A stretch of 64,000 nt of DNA from Gnetum montanum (lineage: Eukaryota > Streptophyta > Gnetopsida > Gnetales > Gnetaceae). This document shows, piece after piece, positions 19,320 through 30,258 of this stretch. Each line of letters begins with the position of its first letter. Positions within the stretch are counted from its first letter, which is position 1. Position numbers and translations under genes: made by a program. The DNA is taken from NCBI GenBank assembly GCA_015680685.1, contig MNCI01029685.1, forward strand, positions 575,321 through 639,320, given 5' to 3'. The notes beneath the pieces were generated by a model that worked only from the letters and a program-made list of their open reading frames with translations, searched no databases and was not told where the DNA came from.

Positions 19320-20585
19320 CTCCTCTTTGACGAGGCTATAATTGAATAGATTCCCACTAAATCCAATTGGTGTGATCACTTTCTCACTTATCTTCTCACT
19401 CAAGAGATGCCACAAGACTGAGACCATAGGAAGAAACAACAGTTTTTTCACTAAGAAAAACACTTCATGGAAATTAATGGACACCTTTACAAGGTATGCA
19501 TTGATGGCTTGGTTCCTTGGTATGTTCTTGATGCAAATAAACTATGCATTCTCCATAATGCTCATGAGGGTCCTTGTGGGGTCCACTATGTTGGGAGATG
19601 CATGACCATTAAGATCCTCATGGTAGTGTATTATTGGCCAACACTCTTCAAGGATGATCACTAATTCATTTTCTCATATGAACACTACCAATGTGATGGT
19701 GGAATGACCATTCATATGGAGGAGCCTCAGTAGTGGATCCAACCATTAGAGCCCTTTAACATTTTGGGCATTGACTTCATGGGTCCCATCACATCTATGT
19801 CAAATAGAAAGACATACATCATAGTTGTTGTTAACTATTGTATGAAATGGGTAGAAGCTATAGTTGTCACCAATTGCACATATTCTATAGTAGCTTGGTT
19901 TGTACAACAAAATGTTCTAAACAGGTTTGGTGTGTCATGTGCACTTATTTCTGATAATGGTACTCATTTTATAGGAATTACGTTTCGAAAACTCATGCGA
20001 CGCTACCATCCCCAAGCCAATAGTTAAGCAGAGGGTACAAATAAGGAAATCATAAAGAGATAATAAGAACTATTAGTAAATATAGGAGGGATTTGAGAAC
20101 AAAACTCAATGATGCCCTTTGGGCCTCCCACTTCACATGGAAACTTTCTATTAGCTACTCTTCCTATAACCTTGTGTACAAAAAATTGCCAATCGTTCCA
20201 ATTCAAACTAAGCTCCGTACACTATCAACAACTTGTGACCTTGGCCTTGACCTAAATCTAGCACAAAAAGAAAGATTAATTAAACTCAACTTACTAGACA
20301 AGAACTGATTAGTAGCCCTATTATCTAATGAAGTGCATAATGCATTCAATAAGCAACGACATGACCTTAGAGTAAGGAAAGTAAAATTTCAGCTACGAGA
20401 TAGGGTCCTTTACTAGAATCCTGTACATGTACCCCAATAAACCAAATTCCAAACATTATGGGAGGGGCCTTATATTATCTATGAAAACCTTCCATAGGGG
20501 GCCATGTTAATATACAAAATTAAAAGCCCAAATAAGAAATTATTGATCAATATGCAATAGGTCAAACCTTTCCATGAGACTATAA
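19320..20585 (+). pseudogene. Integrase remnant of element A
   Basis: It contains the zinc-finger region (HNAHEGPCGVHYVGR, about 19550) and the core ILGIDFMGPI with Asp. ALISDNGTHF (about 19945) follows. A short internal deletion then joins FRKLM directly to YHPQAN (about 20002), removing roughly a dozen residues between the second Asp and the Glu. No chromodomain follows. It ends near the internal 'tcgtggggg' motif at 20656. Confidence 0.8.
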
Positions 20586-21131
20586 GAGCCAATGACCAGA
20601 ACACCTCAACAAATGGACAAGCATGCTCAATTTTTCAGATATCCTTTCAACTCAATCGTGGGGGCGATGGCCATCTATGATGATCCATTAAAATGGCTCC
20701 TCAATTTTTACACTTTTTTATTTTACATCTTTTTGTTTTTACACTTTTTTACACCATTTTTTGTTTTACATCATCTTTAGTATATTTTTATCTTTCTTAA
20801 ATATTTTACAATTTCTTCTATATTTTACTTTATTTGGTTTGAGTTTTCTGATGTTTTTCTTATGTTTGTTTGTTTTTCTTTATTACTACTAGGACTAAGT
20901 GCAACTGTAGTTATTAATTAATGGTGGTTTGTACTATAATGTTATTTGATTACTAATGTCTGGATTCTATCTTTGAATTTTGTTATTCATAAGACATGGT
21001 TTCCTTTTCATTATAATAGGTAGTAAGTCCATGTCATCCACCCATCCACCAAACTCTATGGTGTTCCTTATTTTGAAAATATGAGGTCCCTTCCTTAATG
21101 AAACTTATAATGAACTTGTGACCTTGGTAGT
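20586..21131 (+). other. Element A 3' region, left of the B insertion
   Basis: Non-coding, T-rich sequence homologous to B at 28100-28610. TCGTGGGGG at 20656-20664 resembles the polypurine tract. The break at 21131 joins 34303 when B and its duplication are removed, matching B around 28600-28640 without interruption. Confidence 0.75.
21127..21131 (+). repeat. Target site duplication of element B, left (GTAGT)
   Basis: GTAGT precedes B's LTR. After the 3' LTR, 34298-34302 reads ATAGC, identical at three of five positions with two transitions. The empty site can be recognised in B's own copy of this region (CTTGGTAGTTT near 28600), which supports the reading. Confidence 0.7.
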
Positions 21132-21945
21132 TGATGAGTCATGTTCTGTCAGTTGCATTGATGTGATCTCATTGATAAGGCCTCGTTGACGAGGCCTAGT
21201 TGATGCATCATATTATAAGTTGACATGACCCCATTGATGTAGTGCCTGTAGTCGGCTATAAATACATGTATATAGTTGTATTTATGGCAATTAGAGATTG
21301 TAGTTGTAGTGAAGCTCTTGTAGTTTTTTCATTTGAGAGTTAAAATTTTTCCCTTGAGTGCCCATAGTAGGAGTCATTAAGTGTATGGATCTTTATTTGA
21401 GCATTATTGTACTTGAGCACGATAGTGTGTGTAGTAATGAAGATGAGCTTGCTAATAAACCTTGCAGCACTTTGGATAGATTAGCTATTTTATTTATGCA
21501 TTTAATGTTCTTAATTATTTGTTAAATTTTTTCAATTAGTTATTAAATATTTTCTAGTTATTACGTTAATGAAGCAATTAAGCCAAATATATTACACACA
21601 TAAGTAGGATTGTTTCAAGCATAACATGTATTCTCTTGGTAATCCCAGCAGCATTATTACTTGGTACACCTAGTAGCATAACACTTGGTTACCTAGCAGT
21701 GGATACGTGGGTTTAGGACATGTACGGAAAGTGGGATTAGATGCTTATGTTAGGATTAGTTAAATGCTAGCTAATTAGTTGATTTAATTTAGTTAATCCA
21801 ATTCCTTTTATATACATTTTGAGCACCAAACTATAAAAACATAAACTGATAGAAATTGAATGCCTTAGTTATACTTAACCATACCAACATATGTCACAAG
21901 TGTAATTGGGAGGATAATGAACCTCAAGGTCAATATCATTCCCAC
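21132..21945 (+). mobile_element. 5' LTR of element B, 3' end deleted
   Basis: It starts TGATGAGTC, has TATAAATA at 21257-21264, and matches 33361-34297 until about 21940. The last 150 bp or so and the primer-binding site are missing, replaced directly by the gag leader. B can no longer prime reverse transcription in the usual way. Confidence 0.8.
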
Positions 21946-22000
21946 TATACATAGAATTATATAAGCACACTGATAATTTTTTTTGTTTTTGTTTCGCAAA

Positions 22001-24290
22001 ATGTCTTCTTATTCTCATAAGCACGAAGATACCAAACCATTAGTCCCACAAGAATGTAAGGTGGTATACACTCATCTAGATGAGTTTGTGCTGAACTTCA
22101 CCTTCATCCTACATTAGGATGAACAACTACAATGGTGTGATATGGAGGGCATTGTTGTCTTGCCTCTTGATAGATCTATGCATAGGATGTTGTTTAAAAC
22201 CCTCAAGAAGCTGGGCATAGTAGATCTTCACGAAGAATATGTTGTGGATGGATATGACACTTGAAACTACTATTCCAATGAAACACAATGTAAATGAGAT
22301 CGACGTTAAGAGAAGCTCCATGATGCTACAAAGGTGAAACATACTAATCCCTTATTTCAACTAAATTAAGATGACATTGAGGATCCTCCTATTGAAGGTT
22401 CTTAACATGAAGATTCTCCACCCCCTAATACTAGTGACAAGGGTGTGAACCTAAACTTACAATCCACTATTCATAAATTGGATTTAGGAAGAAGTGATAG
22501 CCAAGGTAGGGACTCAGGCAAGCACCACAATAGCAAGGGATCTAAGGATGGTGATCATAATAAGTGTAAGAGTGGTGGTGGTGGTGGTCCACCTTCCTCT
22601 TCATCCTTTTCATTCAATTCCAAACAATCCTCTTCATTTGACGATTCTCATGGAAGTTGTTGTTAAAACAACCGTGATGAAGGTGATAAGCTAGATAAAA
22701 ATGATTATGAAGGCAACCAAAATCGAAGGTATGGCTAAAACCATCATTGGCATCATCGACACAGTGATGATGATGAACCTCTATTAGTGACTTGGCTGAA
22801 CATTGTAGAGGTAGTGAAAATTTCAACTAGGCATATGAAAGTTAAATCAAGCACTTAAACATGAAAAATATCCCAAGATTTGAGGGGGGATACAACTTTG
22901 ATCCACATACACATCTACAAGCTTTCCAAAATGCTTGTGCCTTACAAAACATAGAAAATGAATGGCAGAAAGTCAAGATTTTACCAAGGAAACTCATCAA
23001 GGAAGCTGAAAGCTGGTACCAATCCTTGGAGCCAGAATATATCTACAGATGGAGTACCATGTTAGAGCTATTTAATGACAAATACAAAACATACTCTAGA
23101 GTGTCTAATCTGAGAAGGAAAATCCAAGGCTAAAAATAAGGAATGCATGGACCCTTGGATGCTGTCATGGGTTACTACTATTCACTCTTACACTAATGCC
23201 CCAACTATGGTTATTCTTAGAGGGAACAACTTCGCCACATCATAGATGGGCCTAGAGTAGAAACAAGAAAAACCCTTGTAGTGTATGCCCAAGGAAGATT
23301 GTTTGAACTGAGAGCTCATTAAAATCAAAGGCTAATTGAGCAAGTAGCAAAAGAAGAAGGTGAGCTATGAAAAATGGAAAGTGCTAAAGAGTATAATAGG
23401 GACCCCTTTATCAGAAAATGAGAGGTTCAATTTTGTGATGAGGAGGAATCACCACTTGATAAAGTGATGAATAGAAAGATCTTGCCGATCCAAAAATCTA
23501 TTTTCGATATTTTGACCAAGGTTGATAAATGATGGGACTCTTTAGATGAAAAATTTCAAACTACTTTGAAGATTGCTAAAGAATTCAAAGAGCAAAATAG
23601 TGATCATAATCATAGGAGGCGAAAAAAAGTTGAATGTTCCTACCAAAGAGGCAAGGGCAAAGCTGCTACAGTAGAGGAAGTTGTGAAGTCTTACTCTAAT
23701 GATGAAATTGAATGTGACATCTATCAATATGAACATCCAAAGGAATTTTGTCCTATGGTGTCACACTTACAAGAATCTAGAGTGTACGCATTGAATCCTT
23801 GCCTAACACGTAGGCAAGCTCCAAGATGATTGCCTTATCCTTAAGGCAATTCAAGAAAGTTCCACCAATAGCAACAAGTTTGCTATCCAAGTGGAACACC
23901 TTCACAACCTTATGAACAATACCAATAGTGGTACCAACCAAAATCATGGGGAATGCCACCACCAAAGCAGTAGTACCCTTATAGGCAACTAGATCCATAT
24001 GGGTTCTATGTTTAGTAGCTTGTCTCTCCTAGAAGTTCTACAATTCATACATCATTCCAGCATCACTATTACCCTCCAAAGTACCACCGAACACATTCAT
24101 CATCTACTTGAGGAGAAAACCCATATCCATATCCATATCATCCTTTGCATTCCTCTACACATACACCTCCACCTTCAATCAGGTTTTCTCCTACTCCATC
24201 CATGCAAGGTAAGATTTCTTCATAGCTGCAACAACAAAATGCTACAAGGGCTATACACTCACAACCAGTTTTTTAACAAAGTGGTCTAGA
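22001..24290 (+). pseudogene. Gag remnant of element B
   Basis: The start ATGTCTTCTTATTCTCATAA (22001) matches the gag start of E and C. The capsid core at 22840-23133 is well preserved (MNIPRFEGGYNFDPHTHLQA after correction of one codon, then LPRKLIKEAESWY and ELFNDKYKTYSRVSNLRRKI). A serine/glycine-rich stretch precedes it at about 22570-22660. The C-terminal block CDIYQYEHPKEFCPMVSHL lies at 23715-23775. Several stops. Confidence 0.78.
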
Positions 24291-24449
24291 TAATCAATCA
24301 AGAAAAAGACCTTTCTTCTAACTTAGCAATCCTCTCCAACCTTTAGAACCTACTTTGATTGATCATCCTGCATCTCTAGCACTCTCATCCTTTACATCAA
24401 ACACCTTCGAGTATCCTTTAAACTAAGTACTACCTAGGATCTGCACTGT

Positions 24450-24925
24450 AATGTTAACTCATGCTATTTCTGACTAGATCAAGGCTAGAAATCTTCCTAT
24501 AAAAAGATCTAACCTAGGAAGTATACTCATCTATCTATAGATTACTGGACAAGAGCCATACTAAGTTCTCCTTAACTCTGGTTCTGGAGTTAACCTCATC
24601 TCCCATGACATGTACAAGGCCTAGAACCTATCACCTCTTAAGAAGAGGAACATCCATTTAGAATTAGTAGATCAGTCAATTTCTATCCCTATGGGATTAG
24701 TAGAGGACATTGTGACCATAGTTTGTGGGTGGTTCTATCTTGGTAATTTTTTGGTGATAAAAGTAAACAACTACAAAAGTGACTTCCCCATGATTATGGG
24801 AAGGGCTTGGTTAAGCATAGTTGATGCAAGAATGGGTATAAGGGACATATCTTTAGAAATATCCAAGGAAAATGAGCTAGGAAAAATTGAGAGAATGTAT
24901 TCCATGCATCACATACAATGATAAC
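24450..24925 (+). pseudogene. Aspartic protease remnant of element B
   Basis: The active-site block reads LNSGSGVNLISHDM: the catalytic Asp has become Asn (AAC at 24574-24576), a single G-to-A change. Downstream LVEDIVTIVCGWFYLGNFLV and FPMIMGRAWLSIVDARMGI are intact to 24918. Confidence 0.78.
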
Positions 24926-25079
24926 AGGTGTAATTGTGTGCAAAATATTTGGTCAATCAAGAGTACCTACATTAAGGCATGCAATCAGTGTGCATAAGAA
25001 ATTAACATTCAAAGGTGTCTATATGCAGTAGCCACAAAATAGGAGGGCAATCGGTGGCTGATAGCTAACTTGAATAACA

Positions 25080-26720
25080 GCAAACCATGCATGGAGCCAA
25101 TTGAGAGCCTAACTTATGCATATGTTGAAGGCATGGACAAAATTGAACAAGTTCATTCCCAACTCTCTAATGAAGATGATGATACCTATTGGGAAGAGTT
25201 GGAAATTCTAGATGAATTCAAGTAGGAACCTTTAAAGATAAAAACTTTATCAATAAATATGGAGTATGCATTTTTAAAAAATGGTAATCGATCATAATTA
25301 ATGCCAAACTTGTTTTTGAATAAAAAGAAAAGTTGTTAAAAGTGGTGAACAAATAGTCAATAGCCTTTTCTTGGCCATATCCAAAGCTAACAAGAATTGA
25401 TCCAAGGACATGCTAGCATCACATCTACACTGACTTGGCCATGAAGTCTAAAATGTAGCTATAGAGGTGGCTGAATCCTAAATTAAAGAAAATCATCAAG
25501 GAGAAAATAGAGCAACTCCTCAAGGTGAGGTTCATCTATTCCATTGCAGATAGTGAGTGGGTTAGCCCACTTGTAATTGTACCAAAGAAATAAGGAATAT
25601 GGTGGGCATTGACTCTAGACTATTGAATATGGCAACATTTAAAGATCACTCCCCTTTGCCATTTGTAGATCAAGTGTTAGTGTTAGACACCATATATGGG
25701 CATTGTTATTATAGTTTCTTGGATGGTTATAGTGGCTATAACCAAATCCAAATCACACCAAAAGATTAGTCCAAGAAAACATTTATGAGTCCCTAGGGGA
25801 CCTTTGCCTATTATAAGATGCCATTTGGTCTATGAAATGTCCATGCAACCTTTCAATGCTTAGTCCTTAATATCTTTTAACAAAAAATCAGTAGTAGTGT
25901 TGAAGTCTTTATGGATGACTTTTCCACCTATGGAGCTACCTTTGAGCAAGCCTTGGATTGACTTGAGCAAGTACTAAAGAGATGTGTAGAGACAAATCTA
26001 TGGTGCAACTGGCAGAAGAGCCATTTCATGGTCCAAGAAGACATTGTGCTTGGGCATCGAATTTCGCAAAAAGGGATTGAGGTAGACCTAGAAAAAATAA
26101 GGGTCATATAAGGAATAACATGCCAATGAGAGATTGTTAAAGATGTTCAGTCATTCCTTGGACACACTGGCTACTATCGTTGATTTATTGAGAATTTCTC
26201 TAAGATCGTAAAGCTGTTGGTAAAGCTTACAAAGAAAGATAAATATTTCATCTAGACCAAGGAATGTGAACATGTATTCCAAAAATTAAAAGAGAAACTC
26301 ATAGAAACACAAATCCTACAAGCACAAAATTGGTCCAAACCTTTCCATATCATGAAAGATGCATCTAACTATGCTTTGAGAGTAGTACTCACACAGATGG
26401 ATGATAAGAAATGTCTATGTTACATCCATTATGTGAGTCAAAGCATTGTGGAAGCATAGTTAAATTACACCACCATAGAGAAAGAACTAATGATAGTGGT
26501 GCATGCGCTAAAAAATTTTAGGTACTATGTGTTTGGTTACAAAGTATTTATGCATATGGACCATAGTGCAATTCACTTCCTCATGAATAAGCCGACGGTG
26601 AGCCCTTGTGTGATATGGTGGCTTGTGATCTTGTAGGAGTTTGATCTCACAATGGTAGATTGAAAAAAAATTGAGAATGTGGTCGTTGACCACCTCTCTC
26701 ACTTAATATGGGATAATAAA
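25080..26720 (+). pseudogene. Reverse transcriptase and RNase H remnant of element B
   Basis: A linker is followed by RT with LLKVRFIYSIADSEWVSPLV (about 25513), the SFLDGYSGYNQI block (about 25710), catalytic FMDD (MDD at 25911-25919) and SFLGHTGYYR (about 26150). RNase H follows with LNYTTIEKELM (about 26460) and FGYKVFMHMDHSAIHFLMNK (about 26530-26590). A TAG at the same Trp codon as in A (26252) and other stops interrupt it. Confidence 0.8.
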
Positions 26721-26959
26721 GAGGAGGAGAGTTTGCTCTTTGATCAATTTTTAGAAAAACTTCTCTTGACAGTAGTAATAAGTGAACAAACACCTACAAA
26801 AGCAACATAGTATAATGGCATCCTCACCTACCTTCTCACTCAAGAGATGCCAAAAGAATTGGATTTCAAAAAGAAGAAATAATTTTTTCATCAAGTCAAA
26901 TACTTCATGGAAATTAATGGACACCTCTACAAGGTGTGTGCCGATAGCTTGATTCATTA

Positions 26960-27996
26960 GTGTGTCCATGATGAAGATCAACTACATGTTCTCCAAGATG
27001 CTCATGAAGGGTGTTGTGGAGGCCACTATGTAGGGAGATGTATGATCATAAAAATTGTGATGGTAGGATATTATTGGCCTACAATCACCAGCTTGTCAAG
27101 TCTTATGAACGTTGTCAACAAGACGGGGGCCTGACCACTTGCATGAAAGGTCCTCAATAGTGGATTCAACTACTAGAGCCTTTCAACATGTGGGACATAG
27201 ACTTCATGGATCCCATCACACCCATGTCTAATGGAAAGGTGTATATTATAGTAGTAGTTAACTACTACACAAAATGGGTAGATGCAGTAGCCGTTATTGA
27301 TTATACATCATCCACTACTGCCACATTTATACAAAAAAATATTGTGAATGGGTTTGGGATGCCATGTTCACTAATTTCTAACAATGGAACTCACTTCACA
27401 GGTTCCACCTTTAGAAAATTAATGTAACGCTTGGGGGTAGAACATAAATTAACAACACATTACCACCCCCAAGCCAATCATCATGTAGAGGTAACTAATT
27501 GGGAGATTATAAAAATACTAATATGAACCATTAGCAAGTATAGGAAGGATTGGAATACAAAGCTTAATGATGCTCTTTGGGCTTATCATTCAACTTGGGA
27601 ACTTCCTATTAACTATTCTCCCTATGAGTTAGTGTATGGGAAACTTCCAATGCTCTCAATTCAATTTGAGTTTTGTACACTCTCAATGGCCTATGATCTT
27701 TTTGACCTAAGTTTAGCACAAAAGGAAAGATTAATCAATCTAAATGTGTTAGATGAAAATCAGCTAGTGGCCCTATCCTTGAATGAGGTGAATAAGACAT
27801 TCAACAAGCAACGTCATGACCTTAGAAGTAGGAAAGTAAAACTTCAACTAGGAGATAAGGTTCTCTACTGGAACCCTACACATGTACCCCAAAAGACAAA
27901 ATTCCAAAAATTGTGGAAGGGGCCTTACATAATTGATCAAACCTTTCCCTCTAGGGCCATGTTAATCTACAAACCTGAATTCCAAAATAAAAAGTA
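26960..27996 (+). pseudogene. Integrase remnant of element B
   Basis: The core has WDIDFMDPITPMSNGK, then LISNNGTHF in which the second catalytic Asp is Asn (27380-27382). YHPQANHHVEVTN keeps the Glu at the DX35E position. The C-terminal part is open from 27632 to 27996 (LVYGKLP..., LGDKVLYWNP, KLWKGPYII) and lacks a chromodomain. Confidence 0.82.
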
Positions 27997-30258
27997 GTTG
28001 GTCAACATCCAACAAGTAAAGCCTTTCCTAGAACCAAAATAGGCTAGTCCAACTACCGCCTCCACAGATGGACAACCACGTTCTATTTTTTGGATCTCCT
28101 CCTTCCAATTCAGTCTTGGGAAAGATGGCCATCCATGCTGACAATCCATTTGGCTTCTTGATTTTATTATCTTTTTGTTTTTCATGTTTTGTGATTTTTA
28201 CAAATTCTTGATTTTTCAAATTTGTCTAATTTTACACCATATTTAGTACCTTTGAATCTTCTTAACTATTTTACACTTTCTTATATATTTTACCTTGTTC
28301 TGTTTTATTCAAGTGTGATATTTTCTCATTTTTGCTAATAAAGAGTGCTTTATTGTCATAGGACACAATGCCACTATTTCTGTTTACTAATGATGGTTTG
28401 TGCCTATTGTGTGATTGTTGATGTTTGATTTCTATTTTCAAATTATGATGTCTGATGACTTTGACATGGTTTATTTTTCATAGAATAGGTAGTGATCCCA
28501 CAACATCCACCCATCCAATGAACTCTATGGTTTTCCTTGTTTTGGGAATTTGAGGTCCCTTTCATTAAAGAAACTTTTAATCAATCAGTGACCTTGGTAG
28601 TTTCAGAATTAGGAAGGATCCAAAGGTTTGTAAAGGATGTAACTTGAAGGGAACTTAATACTTTTTGTACTCTTCTACTTGCTTGAGTGCTTGAGTGTGT
28701 TTCATATACTTCTTACTGTTTCATACCACTGACTAATAGGAAGTCAAATAACATCATTGCATGGTGTGATTCCCATTCAAAAAAAAAATGGGAATTTAAA
28801 GCACATTCCTTTGACATGAATAAGTCCTTGCATGGTGTGCTTTCCATTCAAAAATAAAAATAAAAATTAATGGGAGTTCAAAGCACATCCCTTGGACAAA
28901 TAAATGGGCTACAAGCATTGGTTATGGGACTTGAACGACATGCACCTATGCTTGAAGGTCCCCTCTAACTAAGGCCCTCTCTCACACTTCCTACTTCTCT
29001 TTTTTTTTTCTCTTTGTGGAATGGCGGTTGTTTTATGGAAGCATTCTTGTATCTCAAGTGGGTGGATCAATCTTGGAGTGGTGATAAGCAGTCATTGAAA
29101 GTGGATGGTTTTGGTCTGGACTGAGGATGGAACTTCTTGAGTCATTTTAAACACAAATTACACAAGGGACTTCTTATGACCTTGATCTGGAACTCCATTC
29201 CACTTCCTCTATCATTCATCCATGTTGCCATAACTCACCTCACTATTGGGTTCTATGTTATACTCTATGTCTTGGTTTGATGTGTTAGGATTCTTGAGTA
29301 GATTTTTTCAGGTTAGTCCTTAACTTGTCATCATCATTAAATTGACTATGGGGCCCATGGACTCCTTAGTTGAGGTTATGCAAGGGAAAAAAGGACATGA
29401 GCCTGCTATGGGGAGGACCCACTTGCATAGTTTTTGGCTTGATTAGTTAAGGTTCTTTACCTTTGACATTGTTACAATCCTACCTTTTGCATATTCCATT
29501 AAGTACATCGCTCAATGCTCCTTAATCTTTCATTTCATTCATCCACTACATTAAATTTTCTCCATTTTTCTAGCTTTATAAGCTTCAACACCATCTTCTC
29601 ATGTTTTCATATTATTCTTGGTGTTTTACGCTTTCATTTGACACCAATTTCACTAAAAAACTCTTCATATTTTGCAAGTTTGACTACGGTGGTTAACAGT
29701 TGCATCATTGAGGCCCCATTGATGTAGCCACCCTAGCCGATGTGGGCCAATTGACTAGGCCTTGTCAACATAGTGCAAAAACCCTATATATACTACCAAA
29801 CACTCTGTAATTTTTTTGCCATTTTCTCATAACACAAGGGGAGTTTTTGAAAATATTTAGAGCCCAAAATTTTTCAGAGCTCATAACTTCCCAACCATTT
29901 GTCCAAATCACTCCATTCTTTGATTCTTCACTTACTAGAGGTAAGATCTTTATCATGGGGGCCACAAACCTTAAGGTTTCTGATGAAAAATCAATGAAAT
30001 TTTTTGGAAATTTTCCTAACTCCCCCAAGGGTTAATAACCTTAACCACATATAAACATCAAATTTTTCACATGTTAACCCTTACAAAAACATTTGGAATG
30101 ATTTATTAATGATAATATATAAATAAGTCAAAATTGGATTAATTAAATCAGCCATAATCACAACTTAGCCAAGTGTAATAGTCCTTAAGAGATAAGGTAT
30201 CCTAATTATTTTAAGGTTACATAATGATTGCTAATCCATGGTCTTATTTTGATTATAG
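27997..30258 (+). other. Element B region between integrase and ORF3
   Basis: Non-coding, about 2.3 kb. It holds two diverged repeats around 28750-28870 ('tgcatggtgtg' blocks), a TATATA-containing block (29786) also found in A near 35355, and a polypurine-like TCATGGGGG at 29953-29961. It ends in TTTTGATTATAG|ATG, which looks like a 3' splice site placed directly at the ORF3 start. Confidence 0.55.

Noticed and set aside
27632-27996. Chromodomain after integrase
   Set aside because: The C-terminal part ends in a GPYII-type module and then non-coding sequence. No chromodomain aromatic pattern is present in A, B or C.
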